A stretch of 64,000 nucleotides of DNA from Osedax fenrisi (Eukaryota > Annelida > Polychaeta > Sabellida > Siboglinidae): NCBI GenBank assembly GCA_964019155.1, contig OZ025239.1, positions 74,083,417 to 74,147,416 of the forward strand. Reading direction: 5' to 3'. The position numbers were made by a program, and so were the translations under genes. Positions within the stretch are counted from its first letter, which is position 1. Every line of letters starts with the position of its first letter. Positions 47,830-62,469 of this stretch are shown piece by piece. The notes under the pieces were generated by a model, which was not told the origin of the DNA, did no database searches, and worked only from the letters and a program-made list of their open reading frames with translations.

Positions 47830-48675
47830 CCAGCAAACACATGAGGTAATTACCTCTAATTGTAGACTCTAAGGATGTTAACAACTAGACTCTATTTTAA
47901 CTCTAATTTGGCTTCTATTTTGACTCTATTTAGCTTATATTTGTATTGATTTTAAACTCTAGTGTATATTTAGCTTATATTTTGATTGTATTTATACTCT
48001 ATTTAGCTTATATTTAGACTCTATTTTGACTCTATTTAGCTTATATTTTGATTGTATTTATAATCTATTTTGCTTATATTTAGACTCTATTTAGCTTATA
48101 TTTTGATTGTATTTATACCCTATTTAGCTTATATTTTAATTCTATTTAGACCATAATATTATTTCCTCTATTTAGACTCTATTTTGATTATACTGTTATT
48201 TTTAACATTTATCTGTAGTAAAATTTAAATTAATTTTCCTCTATTTAGACCATAATATTTTTTCCTCTATTTTGACTATACTGTTATTTTTAACATTTAT
48301 CAGTACCCAGCAAACACACAGAGTCTAAATAGAGTCAAAAAAACAAGAAGAGTCTAAATAGAGAGAAAAAATATTATGGTCAAAATAGAGGAAATTAATT
48401 TGAATTTTACTTCAGATAAATGTTAAAAATAACAGTATAGTCTAAATAGAGGAAAAAATAGTATGGTCTAAATAGAGTTAAAATAGAGTCTAAATATAAA
48501 CTAAATAAAGTATACAATCAAAATATAAGCTAAATATACACTAAATAGAGTTTAAAATCAATTGATTTTAATACAAATATAAGCTAAATAGAAGAAAAAT
48601 TAGAGTCAAAATAGAGTCTCGTTGTTAACATTTTTAGATCTAAATAGAGGTAATTGCCTCTAATGTGTTTGCTGG
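47830..48675. mobile_element. Foldback element of CTCTATTTAG-type low-complexity sequence
   Basis: Ends CCAGCAAACACATGAGGTAA and the inverse of CCAGCAAACACATTAGAGGC, both followed by AATTACCTCTA/TTGCCTC-type sequence and GTTAACAA. The left half is rich in GACTCTATTTAGCTTATATT words, the right half in their inverse, so the whole is a giant hairpin. Confidence 0.75.
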
Positions 48676-48762
48676 GTAGTACAATTTACATTTTTTCCTC
48701 TATTTTAACTCTATTTAGACCATAATATTTTTTCTCTCTATTTAGACTGTGTGTTTGCTGGG
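48306..48762. mobile_element. Second foldback element overlapping the first
   Basis: Ends CCCAGCAAACACACAGAGTC and the inverse of CCCAGCAAACACACAGTCTA. The flanking dinucleotide TA is the same on both sides. Shares interior words with 47830-48675; which one is nested in which is not resolved. Confidence 0.6.
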
Positions 48763-51190
48763 TACCCAATAAACTAATTATATAAAATATCATAACGGAA
48801 TTGTTATTGCATCAATTTAAAACCATTATTATTTATCTCTAAAATTATGATAAAATGGTAAGTCCTTCTATTTTATATTATGCAACATGAAATTCAAAAA
48901 ATAAACCTGCTCATGACCATTTCTGAGAAAAATCATTAAAACCATTTATAATGGCTGGTTGTTTACTCTACACATACTTATTTATGGCATGTCACATGAC
49001 ACTCACCATTGTATGTAAAGAGATAGCATATAATAGGTCTATACAAAACTAGGTGTGCAGAATTCATTGGATTTATCTAATTTGTTTTATTATATTCATT
49101 ACATTTATACTCATGATTCTATAGATAATAATATATATATTATATTACATATATAATACATATACAAATTAACATTTTTTAATTTATAGTATTTCTATAG
49201 AAATTGTAATTTTGTCAATTATACACATAAAAATTTAGAAACTATTTATCTATAGGATTAGTTATATATTTGTTGTTTATATAATGCTACAAAAATTAGT
49301 ATAATACATATAATAGTTTTTCTGATACCTACATTTATATACACATACCTAGCGCGAACAAATTATTTTAAGAAAACAGCAGTTGAAGTTTGAAAATCAA
49401 TTGATATTATAATCTATTTAAATTTATATTCTTATTTATAGTAATTTACATATACATATATACAATTATCTTATAGTAATATAAATATTTATTTGTAAAT
49501 TAGTAAGAACTACTATAATAAATATTATGTATAATATAATGTTATATCTTATATTTATAAAATATGGTATTGATATTTATAATTATTTTATTTCTGCTTT
49601 TCTTATCTCTAATTGGTTACAAATATTACATGATATAGTATTTATTTATAAAATTATATAGAACAATTCAATGTAAACAAATCTGTTATTTATTTTTGTT
49701 AATTTCAGTCAATTTATAAGTTATAAAACAATAATATAAAATACAATAATCAGGGATAATAAATTAAATATTGATACTTTTATTTTTGAATAGTATGGTC
49801 AAAAAACTACTTTTTATGGTATTTCTAGATTGAATTCATGGCTAAAATGTTTACAGATATTAAAAAATACTATTTATTAATATGGAATAAAAAAATAATT
49901 ATTTTGAATTGAATTATTTATATATGATAATATTATATTATTATATATAATTTTTATTATTAATATATATCTATATATAAATCGTAATAAGCTACACTAA
50001 AAAGATTTTCTGAAATAAAGATAACGATAATGAATAATTTAATATGCATCATATACTAGTTGATATTGTTTATCGCAACTAAAAAATACATTAGATCTCG
50101 TATATCACATGCATAGATTTATAGTTTACATTGTAAACTATAAATCTATGATCACATGTCATATTAAAATAGAAATTATAGATATAAATTCTATTTTTTA
50201 TTTTATTAAAAGTAAATGTTCATTTCACTTATACTCTGGATCAATATAATATTAAATTTTAAAAGTTTTATTTTACTTATAAAATAAATAAGAGACTATT
50301 TCAATAAATTTATTTATATAGGAATTTAAAATCATTTATTAAAAGTTTGTTTCAATTTTTAATTATTATTCAGTAATTACTATATATTAATATATATATT
50401 CATTTTAATATGTTATACTACTGCCTCATATATAAATAAGTTACTCCTACTTACATTGAGTAGATGGGAGGTGACGTGCTTCATAAAATATTTGTACTAT
50501 TAGAAATATAATCTCAGCTAATTTTATATAAATAATAAATTATTGATAAACTACATGATTTTTTCTTAGAATAATTATTTTCTTCCACATGTTATTACGT
50601 TAGAATAATATACAAATAACTACTAATTATTTTTGATACAGCCAAATAGATTGTATGATAGTTTCTATATATCTACTTTTTTCATTTTACTTTAAATATA
50701 GAAAAAAGGCAATATTCATATAGAATAAATATTTGTATTTCGAATTAAAATGTCATTCTAAATTAATTACACAGAACCAGCAAATAAAAATTGTACTATA
50801 AATTTCTAGCATATAATATATATATATAGGTTAAATAATACCGGCAATGTTCTAACAATCGTCAGTTATATCATGGTTAGTTCTACTATGTATCTCCTAT
50901 CATATTCATGTAAACCAGTGTGATCATTACTATATACAATTAATTCTAGAATATATTGGAAATAAAATAATTGTTTGTATTTTAATTATAGATTTTAAAT
51001 TCATTATTGTATATTCAATCTTGTACAGATAATGACAAAGATAATATAAAATTAAATATTATTTAAAATTTTAATATATTTACTAAATGATAATATATAA
51101 TTGCTAATATTATAATTTTCCATCCTTATTAATATAAACCCAGGTGCCCCCATTATCTATTTCTACATATCGAATATTGTAATCCGTATT
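48763..51190. other. AT-rich gene-free stretch
   Basis: About 80% A+T; only the palindromic footprint at 50112 stands out. Confidence 0.6.
50112..50150. mobile_element. P-type footprint, family 3 (39 bp)
   Basis: CATAGATTTATAGTTTACA followed by one T and then the perfect reverse complement (19-bp arms; equally 17+5+17). Perfect 8-bp repeats ATCACATG flank it (50104-50111, 50151-50158). No full-length parent in the window. Confidence 0.75.
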
Positions 51191-51194
51191 TCTA

Positions 51195-51475
51195 TTACTT
51201 ACTTTACTTACTTTTAGTCCCGTGACTCGGAAATCGTAGGGGTAATCAAGTCATTCCTTTCTGCCTTAACAACACACTTTCTCCAGCCATCGCGATCGTG
51301 GACTTTGTGCAATAGTTGGTTTGCATCCATCTATTGTATAATCATTGTCTTTTCGGATGACCTTGCTTTTGTGAACCTTCAAACATGCCTGAATGCATTA
51401 TAGTTTTGCTGAGACTGCCATGTCTGGATATGTGCCCATACCATTTTAGTTGGCCATGTTTGATAGAGGATAATG
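51195..51475 (-). pseudogene. LINE 3'-end fragment
   Basis: The minus strand reads RHGQLKWYGHISRHGSLSKT and then IMHSGMFEGSQKQGHPKRQ with frame changes, ending in a (TAAG)n-like tail at 51195-51210. (R)HGQL-W-GH--R is the usual C-terminal segment after the reverse transcriptase in several invertebrate non-LTR elements. Clade not assigned. Confidence 0.6.
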
Positions 51476-51479
51476 TTTC

Positions 51480-53400
51480 TATTAGTATAAAATAATTTGA
51501 TTGATTTAATAAAATTAAAACATTGATTATTTCAATAATTTCGTAAATTATTTTTGTTTTTTTTTATAATAATATACTAATATAATTTATTTAAAACATA
51601 TATTTTAAATAAATGATAACTATTTATTGAAACAATCCAATAATTCATTACCATTGAAAGAGGTTATGGATGAATAACACTGGTTTAGTCTAATATAATA
51701 TCACAATTATTTCTGGATATTAATTATAATGATCAATAAAGAATTAAATATTTAAAATACCTCTTTGTTATTTCTTTTATTAGAAAATTCAATATACATT
51801 ATTCTAGAATTTAATAGTTAAATATATAAATTTATTAATAATCTTATTAGTTATTTATTTTCAGAAAATAAATGTAAGCCATATACTGATGACAAGATGT
51901 CCGTTCGTTATCTCTGAAATATATACCTTTCAGTAGTAGTTTAATTATATTTAAAATTAATCTGAAATATTTATTGATTTATTGATTTAAAAATAAAATA
52001 CATTCATAATAAAAAAAATTTATTTTTTTAAATGTTAACATATGAATTTATTTATACGTTTAGTTTGAATGATTCTTTATATCATTTGTGTGGACATTCT
52101 AATTAATATAATGCCTCTAATAAACCTACATTATATTATTATTTTAATATAATCCTATTTGAATATGAGTTTTTGCACTGATTCTTATATTAAATTCATA
52201 TCATAGACCGTAATTCAATACGATAACATTAGTCAAGAGTAAAATATAATTTCACAGAATATGGGTAAGCATATAATACATGATTCTTATCATATATCAA
52301 TAGATTTGATAATTGTTATTAAACAATCTTTCTCTTTATTTAGATTTATATGATCTGAAATAACTAGTAAATTATATATTAATTAATTGGTACAATCATG
52401 ATATAAATTTCAAAAATAAATACTAATTACATTCATTAAATAAGGATTATCTGATTTCAAAGATATAGATGAAATCATTCTATTAGTTATTTGACATGTT
52501 GAAGTAAAGATAAACTGCTGTTATATTAATATTTCTATATTATAATATATGGAAGATATATGAACATCTAGACTATTTGTATATATTAATATGTATCCGT
52601 GTGTGTGTATATAATATATTTATAAACAATTATAATCTTGATACCATTCCCTTTTATAATATGTTTTTTAATAGTTCATGAAAACATCTAAGGGGCCAAG
52701 CCATATGTATAAATATATAATGAGTTCATGGTTAATTATTATTTTATTACCTTCTATTTATAGCAGAATATATTAAAATATTGTACTTAATTATTATACC
52801 ATGACATTTTGACTTAATTTATGCATTTATGAATTATGATGATTTTATAGATTATGTAATTTTTAATTACAGAGTGTTGATTATATATAAATTTTATGTA
52901 TTTTAATTATAGATATATTAACTAGAATTATATGTATCTTATTTAGAATATAATCTATATACATTGTCAAAATAAATGATTTTAATAATTAATTAAACCT
53001 AGTCATATATTTATCAGTACTATTATAATTATTTTAACTAAATTATGTATTGTTATATAGTTTATATTTTACTTATTATGAAATGTTTATATTGTAATTA
53101 ATATTGTGTCTATATTGTATCTTGTATCTTATATTACTTTATATTGTACATTTATATATTATTATAATACTTTAAAATATTACTTATATAATAATGCTGA
53201 TATAATATATTTATATTCATATGATAAAATGTAGTTTACATATTGTATATTTATATCCTAGATTTAGCTATGTATCCAACAATGAGATCAAGACCAATTC
53301 ACAGAATATTATTGATTATTCTATTCTATTATCTTCTATCTGTGCTATGTCCTTATGCAACCTTTAATATATACATGTAAACAATAATAAATATATAAAT
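51480..53400. other. AT-rich gene-free stretch
   Basis: No coding signal or repeat pair found. Confidence 0.6.
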
Positions 53401-53415
53401 TTTGAGTATATCATA

Positions 53416-53421
53416 TTTATT
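53416..53421 (-). terminator. Candidate poly(A) signal of the Csk-like gene
   Basis: AATAAA on the minus strand, about 170 nt past the stop codon. Inferred from position only. Confidence 0.4.
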
Positions 53422-53593
53422 CCATATAATGGCAATATAATAATAAATAATTAAAATATAAATGGTAATATTCCATAATAATTATAATACAATAGAAAAG
53501 TAATATAAAAAATAAGCTATATTGGTCTATAGTATTATTAAGCGTGTTCTAATGTATATACAATTGCACGTGATGAGGAAGATAAAGAGAGAA

Positions 53594-53785
53594 TCACATT
53601 AAACAGATATCTTTGTTGAAAGAGCGGATAGCTTCTAGAGTGACCTTGACGGTACAGAAGTCGGGGCGCTTATTAGCCTGAAACGTCCACGCAGTCATCA
53701 TGAGCGCGTAGATGTCGTCTGCACACTCGTCTGGTTTCTCCATGCGGTATCCCTTCTCCACGTGCTGGGCAATCTCGTTGATTGG
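53594..53785 (-). CDS. CSK: Csk-like tyrosine kinase, last exon
   Basis: Acceptor CAATCATAG, then 63 codons and TGA at 53594-53596. It begins PINEIAQHVEKGYRMEKPDE and continues with MMTAWTFQANKRPDF, i.e. kinase subdomains X-XI. The invariant subdomain XI Arg is in KRP. HVEKGYRM matches the Csk segment RVEKGYKM. Csk phosphorylates the C-terminal regulatory tyrosine of Src-family kinases; this exon is the end of its C-lobe, and as in Csk there is no long tail with its own regulatory tyrosine. The intron before it is only 68 bp. Confidence 0.82.
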   Translation of the reverse strand, partial: PINEIAQHVEKGYRMEKPDECADDIYALMMTAWTFQANKRPDFCTVKVTLEAIRSFNKDICLM

Positions 53786-53853
53786 CTATGATTGTAGGGC
53801 GGGGAGGGTAGGGTAAGTAAGGGAAGGGGGTGGGGATCGGCGTAGTTACTAAC

Positions 53854-53940
53854 CACGTGGGGGTAGGGTACTCTACCAAACATGTACAGTTCCCAGAGGA
53901 ACACTCCAAAACTCCACATGTCGGATTTATTCGTGTATTT
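53854..53940 (-). CDS. CSK: Csk-like tyrosine kinase, subdomain IX exon
   Basis: 29 codons, phase 0 at both ends, acceptor CCCGTTCAG and donor GTG/GTTAGT. Encodes KYTNKSDMWSFGVFLWELYM then FGRVPYPHV: the conserved SDxWSFG Asp plus the FGRVPYP motif that singles out Csk/Chk among tyrosine kinases. Junction YPHV/PINEI matches the Csk reading YPRIPLKDV. Confidence 0.87.
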
Positions 53941-54208
53941 CTGAACGGGGAATCGTGCAAATATTACAATTAGGTCATGATAATATTATTATTGCGTACG
54001 TCATACACGACTATACTAGAATATATTACACACTTGATTTATAAGCTTCGGCTCGCCGCACAAAAACTATTAATTGTATGTTTTTATCTGCAGAGCACGC
54101 AAAAGTTAGTCACTGGGTATAAATAACTATTTGGCAGGCTGCCAGCTAGATAACTATTGTTAACTTGAATGTATTGTGATGTATACAATGGTGGTAAAGT
54201 TTAATGAC

Positions 54209-54322
54209 CTCTTCTCTGAGTGCTTCCGGAGATGTCCACTTTATGGGTACTTTGCCGATCTTTCTGGGTAACTTGTACTCTTGTTTGGGGTTGTTGTCGT
54301 GAGCTAGACCAAAATCAGAAAT
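54209..54322 (-). CDS. CSK: Csk-like tyrosine kinase, activation-segment exon
   Basis: 38 codons, phase 0. Starts ISDFGLAHDNNPKQEYKLPR (DFG magnesium-binding motif) and ends PIKWTSPEALREE (APE-type motif with SPE). Csk has no activation-loop autophosphorylation tyrosine; here one Tyr is present in the inserted segment QEYKLP, which is longer than in vertebrate Csk. Donor GAG/GTCATT is non-consensus at position +3. Confidence 0.85.
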
Positions 54323-54724
54323 CTATTGAAATGTGTAGGAATACTATCTTATAAATAGCATTAGGCGTAATGTTTATTGGTTACGGAATGAAAAAGGGTT
54401 GACTATTTTATAATTTATTATTCTTAACATATGAATTAGATTTATTTTATGAAATATATACGCATATATATTAATATATATATTATTAATCATACTTTAC
54501 CAATATGTATATATAATATTAAAATATTACTTTAACAATGAAAAAAACAAATTAAATAATAAGGTCAATAGCAAAATCTATTATAAATGTACCTAATTAA
54601 AAATCTGCATATTGTATTTATTAATGGTATTAGAATTTTTAATTTAACTATAATTTAATATAACTATAAATATTTTATAAAACTTAGTTAGTCAAAATAT
54701 ATATACAATATATACATAATAAAT

Positions 54725-54772
<48 letters not shown>

Positions 54773-55482
54773 CTACTAAATAACTGATGGAAATGTCAAT
54801 AAAGGAAAATAATATATATTAAAATTTAGATAAACTTTTTATAAGATTTTTGAAAAAGCATAATATTTTAATTAAATGAATATAAATAAATAATTATAAT
54901 TACTAAATAATAAATATAGAAAAAATATTTTATAAAATTGATATTATAAATAACAAAATTCATAGGTATGAATTATTAAGATATAAGCTTATATATGCTA
55001 GCATATATAAAATATATAATTAAGAGGAAATAAGTTATATAATTATAATATCAAATATTATATAAAAAATATTATAATATCAAATTGAAACTATTTCATT
55101 AATTTAATTAACCGGTTAGAACAATTAATTATACATGATTAAATTTATTATTGAAATAAAATAATCTTTTAAAATTTATTTATGGTTTTTATATAAAAAG
55201 TGATTTCATGTAAAATAACAAGTAAATTCAGATAAAAGTAATATAAGATAATTAAATAAAGGACTATGTAATATGAATCTATGCAATGGTAAGTAGAGCA
55301 GTGGTTTTAGGACCATAGCCTTATGTACACTGAACAGTCACTTTACTATACTATAACTCCACTCCAATTGTTACTAATCAATCACATTCGAAATAAACAA
55401 TGGTTTGGGTTTTATTTAGTAAATACAACCTATTCGTATAATGATTGATATATATATATATATATTAATATATAATCTAGAA

Positions 55483-55515
<33 letters not shown>

Positions 55516-58500
55516 GATAGATAATAGTTTATTGAATGAATTCAAAATGATGGATAACAATAAATAATAATAAGAAATATAAATAAGTTGTGATTTACAC
55601 ACACCGAAAATAAATCTATATATATACACATAAAATAGAATTATTTAATATTTATTAATTCCTATATCTATTATAATAGATACATAATTATATATCACTT
55701 TTTATTATCAATGAAATATTTTTCTAGATATATATGTTATCTATACCAGTAATACTGAATTGACTGCAGCATTATTATCAATAGTGAGAAATAGCTACAT
55801 AATCACAGGTAAAATACCAAAACAAATTCGAGTGATTATTTATAATGGTATGATCAGTAACATCTAACATTAGTATTAAAATAACTATATAACTATAACT
55901 ATTAATAATAAATGAAATAATAAATATATCTAAGATATTCAATTATTTATGAAGTATTGAACAATCATCAATATCCAGTAGTTGTCATGTTTGGTTTAAA
56001 TCTAAAAAAACTAGAAATCCCAGCGACATCCTGTACAAAATGTACGTGTATCAAAAGAGTGTATCGTATGTAAACGTATTTGTATTATACACTATAGTAT
56101 ATGGGTATAGTTATACTATTATCAAGGACTCGCTATTGTATAGTTGTATAGTTGTATACCTATATTGTCAACCTATATTAGGTACATCTAGATACGTGTG
56201 ATTTACTTGCATAATAAGTTACAACTATAAATACAAATACAGATACAGGTGCGTAGGACACGATCGCATATATACACTCAACGTGAAAACACTAGAATAT
56301 TATGATATCTCAACATAAATCATATTAATTAGTTTATAATGCCGATAAGTACAGAAAAAGGCGGCGCATAATTATCATACACCAACCATGCTGAAGTATA
56401 CATGGTTTAATTCTAACGTGTATATAATTAGATTGAAATGTTTACATTTCTAAATATAGCCTACGGGTACTAAACTCTCGTACTAACTAATGACATAACA
56501 GCATCTTGGCCGCCCACTGTATTACATAATATGTTGTATAAATACACACGGTATTCTAGTTCATCAGAATTAAATAATGTATAAATAAATATTGAAGTAA
56601 TTATGTAGTAATTTATAATATATATATATATATATATTACATAATATATAATCACCTCCAGTTAACTGAGGCTATTTTGAGCGTTAGTTTAGTTTAAATA
56701 GGTTACTACCATCGATATCATGAAAGTGGATAAGCAACTGATGCATGTAAAAGATAGATACAATAATAGAACTTTTCTCAAATAATTAAGAAAATGACAT
56801 CAGTGATTTTGATTACAATTAGTCATATTATATAGGTCAAATATTAAAACAGTAGGCTTTTCGTCGAAATAGATAAGTGGTTATTCTATCTATATGGATT
56901 TAGATTATATATGTCAATAAAATAGTATGATATCTTCAATTAAAATACATTTAAATACGAACAATTATGAGGAATGTTGATATGCCGTAGTTTATATATA
57001 TAAATAATAAAACTATTATTTGTAGTCCACAGGTGGTTCATTAAACTTACATTAAAACTAAATATAAATATTATCACTATAAATATAAATAATAATAATT
57101 TGAAATAAAGTAGTAGGTTTCGACTGCAGAACCTCTATCACAGTACCATACACTACATCACATTTCCTATGCACTACATCGATATTAATTACATAATTTA
57201 ATAATATTTTGTAGACAATTTTGGTAATTTTTCGTAACAAAAATATTATATAACTTTTAGCTGAAATAAAATAGAATATTAGTTATTCTCCGTAGCTACA
57301 ATAATAAGTTGATATATTCCGCCAGCCACGACTTTAAATGTAGTCGATTGTTAATTGTAACCACATGTTTAATATAATCTATGTTTATGATCTATAATAT
57401 AACATATCTAAATACATACACTGGTAACAGTGCACAGATATGCAGAGTTTATCATTGCTGATATGTGGGTTGTATTGTGTGGGTTGTATTGTGTGGGTGT
57501 ACTGTATGGGTGTACTGTATGGGTGTATTGTGTAATAAATTAGAAATGATTGTTATTGCATCAGTATGATATAATCCATCATTGTATTTATACATAGGTA
57601 TGCCGGTGCACAGGGGTACATTAAGTTAAGGGAATATCATAGTTGGAATACACTACACATGGTTACATGTAATAGATATGCATTTCAATTAGTCACATAA
57701 ATACTTGGAATATTGCCAACACATTTAAACAATATACATTAAATATATAGAGCAATACACTTGAGAGAGAGGTTTAGTGGTATATAGTTCAATATGTAAT
57801 GTATATTAACTATAATTATAAATTAACTATAACTATATGTAATGTATATCTAAAAATAAAGAAGTATTTTTTAAAAGACCAATTATATGATACAAAATAC
57901 ACTTATTAAATATACACAATTGAAAACGATATCTCTTAATTATAAATATATATATATATTATTGTATTAAAACAAATTATTAAATTATATCATGAATTGA
58001 GATCACTGTGATATTTTTAATTCTTATTTTTTTTAATTCTGGTAAATAATAGAAAATAATTATTCTGAGATAATGAATTTGAAAAATTAGCACATTATAA
58101 TTATTATTTCTTATAATTATTGTGCTTATTTTTATTTATATATTATTTGTTTATATATCATTATGTTACTATATGCATATGTTACAATATGCCTGATATG
58201 TTATACAATTATACTAAAAATAAAGTTATAAAATAAAGGATTACTCAAAAAAACAATATAAATTATTATTATAATTATTTCTTATTTCATACTCATATAA
58301 AAGAATACTTATAAATCAAATTTCAACTAGAAATTTTCACATAATATAAATAATATTAAAAATATTTAATATTTGACAAAAAAATAAAATTGATAAATCG
58401 TAAAAAAATGTACATTTGATCAATAACTGCGATATCTCGTTAATAATAAGTTAGTTTTGTGCCAAACAATACAATAATTAAAACATAAACTATCAATGCA

Positions 58501-59573
58501 TGAATATTATATAGTAAGATAATCATCAGTGTAGTAGATTAATATATGTAAACAATTATCAGAGAGATATATATATATAGATAAATTAAAGTATGTAAAT
58601 ATTGATAACAATTTAGTAGTATTTGTATTGCGAATACCTAATTATATTAGCACTGTGATTCCACCAGTATACCACACAAATTGACATTCATATAGCAGAT
58701 TATTAATTAATCAATTCGTATTTTATTTATAATTATAATTATTATAAGCATACATATAAACTAATTAGTAGTATTCATTTATGTTATAATTAATAACATA
58801 AACATATTAAATGGCATACACCTATGAAGTTATGTTATATATCATGATAACTATGAAATTATAATTAATATTTATTTATCTTCTAACATATACTAAATTA
58901 AATTCATATAATAACAGTTATAAATATAAGTATTATATAAATATTATATGAGCATTATATTATTTAAATTTACGCTAATTTAGTTCAAAAATGTGTTTAA
59001 AAATTTTCACAAATTCTACCAAAATCCGCAAACTCAGACGAATTGTTTCAGTGACTTCAAGTCTGAGTTAATGAGAGTATATAAGTATTTAAATTTAAGA
59101 ATAGAATATTTTGTGATCTTTTAAAAATGTATACATAAATAATTTATTATTATAATGATTCGTAAATTAAAATTCTATTTATAATTGTAATATATTAATA
59201 ATTTATTATAATTTAAAAATAGATATATGATACAACTGTTTATTATACAACTAATTAATTTAAATACTTCACCAAATACTGATCTATTTATATTTTTCTA
59301 TATATACACATACATAATATCTACTACACATACATTTAATATATATATATATAGTTTATCATAATTGATTATAATTTATTGATAGATATATAATATAACT
59401 GTTTATTATACATTAATTAATATAACTACTTCACCAAATACTAATTTAATGTAATGCTATTTATATTATTCTATATATACACATACATAATACTAATAAT
59501 GTTGTTACACTATAAATCATTATACTTTAATGATCAATATAACCTGACACTAGTTCTAAATTTATTGATCACT
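54323..59573. other. Large AT-rich intron of the Csk-like gene
   Basis: No additional exon recognised. Contains (AT)n at 54728-54768 and 55489-55514, and the partial P-like MITE at 56710. Confidence 0.6.
56710..57183. mobile_element. Diverged P-like MITE, family 1
   Basis: Starts CATCGATATCATGAAAG and follows the 6246-6732 element in inverse orientation for most of its length (TGCATGTAAAAGATA, CAGTGATTTTGATTA, TTTTCGTCGAAATAGAT, GAGGAATGTTGATAT, GTTTCGACTGCAG, CCATACACTACA). The far end is decayed to CATCGATATTA and no target duplication is visible. Confidence 0.75.
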
Positions 59574-60054
<481 letters not shown>

Positions 60055-60057
60055 GAC

Positions 60058-60157
60058 CTTGGCTCGATGATCTTCAGTGACCAGTACATTTCTAGCGGCC
60101 AGATCTCTGTGTACAATATTCACTTTCTCTAGATAAGCCATACCCGAACAAGTGTCA
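60058..60157 (-). CDS. CSK: Csk-like tyrosine kinase, catalytic-loop exon
   Basis: One leading base plus 33 codons: DTCSGMAYLEKVNIVHRDLA, then ARNVLVTEDHRAK. HRDLAARN is the tyrosine-kinase catalytic loop with the Asp base; the exon joins in phase to ISDFG. Acceptor GTATCACAG; donor AAG/GTCTAG, followed at once by the TAG repeat. Upstream exons (SH3, SH2, N-lobe) must lie beyond 64,000; I found none in 60160-64000. Confidence 0.85.
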
Positions 60158-60794
60158 CTGTGATACAAAGTCAGTTGTCAGTTGTATACAGTGGTGATAT
60201 GAGGCAAGCAACATTAGGTCGCTTGTGTGAATAGGTAGACTTTATAGACGAACAAGCATCTCGAGTTATATATCATTACTATGATTATTTGTATTATTTT
60301 GAATAGGAATACATTAATGATTAAGGTGATGCGCAACGTTATAGAGTTAACATGTAAAAGATAGGGAAAATGGCTATTTTTAAAGGGTATTAACTTACAT
60401 ATTGAAATATTTACTACAAAAACATTTATTTATTAAATAAAATAAGGTTTTGTAAACATAAATATTTAAATTTAATAAATATGACATTTTTAAATAAAAA
60501 TATGAGGCTGGGGTGGCTCACTTATTTATTTTTGTATATATATATATATATATATAATTAACTTTTAAATTAAAATGAATTCGTAAACATATAACTACAA
60601 TATTATTATGAAATCTAAAATTTGTTATTAAATCTAAAAAATATAATCACGGAAATGACATATTAGATACTACTAATATTTCTAGATTAGAAATAAACCC
60701 CGCAATGCGGTAAAGTTGATGTTATAAATAAAATAGTGTTTACCGCAACACCTAATAAATATATATTTATTTATATCAGCTATTTATATTGTAT

Positions 60795-60847
<53 letters not shown>

Positions 60848-62230
60848 ATACTCTATGGACCTCTGTTATACATGTCTGATTCAAATTAAATAAATATAAA
60901 ATTAAATATACTTTATATGCAATAAAAAATACTCGACAAATTACTCGACAAATCTAATTATATTTGGGATTTGTTCAACTTCTAAAGTGTAACAATTGCT
61001 GACATATTAAACTTTAAAGGTCAACAAATTTCATTCTTATTAACATTTTATGAAAATCGATAATATTTATTAAATATATTTTAATAATGAAAGTGGAATT
61101 TAAAATGTTGATAACAAATAATCGTACATTTTATTTTCAATTTATTTATAATAATTCTAGAATGTAAAATATTTGTTTAGATACTCTCTAACTGATTAAC
61201 ATATAACGATACTAGTACACTATGGCCGCATTGTCTAATAGATGATCACTGTGCATCTGCTTAAGTATGCCTAAGTTCAATGATAACTACACATCACAGG
61301 CATTAACACTCACGTAGACACACAAACAACAATCTTCATCAACGTTACATCTAGCAATGTTCTCTAGTGTTCTACCATATTTAGAAAACAATCATTTCCG
61401 TAATAGTACGATGACAATTAGTAATCATTTATTTTAAATTACATAAATATTTGCGAATAATAATCATTAATAAAAAAAACTATACAACAAATTAAAAAAT
61501 ATAACTATTTATTTATCTATATAATATGAGAGGCTAAAAACTTTTGTTAACATGTATAGGTAGATTATAATACAAATAATTATTCAGTATAAAATTAATT
61601 TGAAAATTACTATAATTTATACGAATATATAGTATATATTTTATATAATTAAAACAACATTTATATATGTATGTATACTAAATAAGTTATACATATATAT
61701 ATAAATTTAATATAATATTATATAACATTATAAAATGTAATATATTATATAATGTTGTACATATACTTACCGAATACCAATTATATTACTATTATCATTT
61801 ATTATAAATGTAAAAAATAAATATTATTAATTATGAAATAAACTGTATAAATTCATATATAATTATACCAGGAATTATTTACACATTCTTCGCCTTATGA
61901 CTAGCTGCATTCATTTATAATATACATATATTACATAGGTGTATTTTATAAAGTGTATAGGTGGTACAAATAAAAAGTTATCAAATCATATGATAATTGA
62001 AGATAGCATCAGTTTAATTGCATATAACACATTGAATACATACATATATATTAGAATGACATACACAGGCGTTATACAGTAATAAGTTTTGTTATTTACT
62101 CATTATTTCAAATAATAAAAAAAATAATAATAAAATTAATAAAAATAATAAAAATAAATATAAATAAATAATATTTAACTATATATTTTAAATTTGTATT
62201 ATGTATCTCTTGACGATTGGAGAATATCGC
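60158..62230. other. AT-rich stretch, probably Csk-like intron
   Basis: No exon recognised. 61210-61390 is less AT-rich, but no kinase or SH2/SH3 sequence is readable. (AT)n at 60797-60842. Confidence 0.5.
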
Positions 62231-62234
62231 GAAT

Positions 62235-62460
62235 ATGGCCCCTGTTTGTTTTTATTGCGATTGCAGAGGTCAAATTCAAAATATGTTATATGTATCACTC
62301 TATAATTTAAAAGTATAATATCAACTAATTTATATATATCTTATAATATATATTTTATTTATATTCTTCAATAGTTATTATGTACAGTAGTGTGTCAAAT
62401 ATTGAAATGTGTATTTTAAATGTGACGCCATATATCGTAATCAAAATAAACGGGGGGCGT
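62235..62460. mobile_element. MITE, copy 2 of the family at 4154
   Basis: Left GGCCCCTGTTTGTTTTTATT followed by GAGGTCAAATTCAAAATATG; right is the inverse of GCCCCCCGTTTATTTTGATT. The same word order as 4154-4448. Edges approximate. Confidence 0.55.
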
Positions 62461-62469
62461 AATCACTAC

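Noticed and set aside
61210..61390. Possible upstream Csk exon in a less AT-rich block
   Set aside because: No minus-strand frame shows N-lobe, SH2 or SH3 residues.
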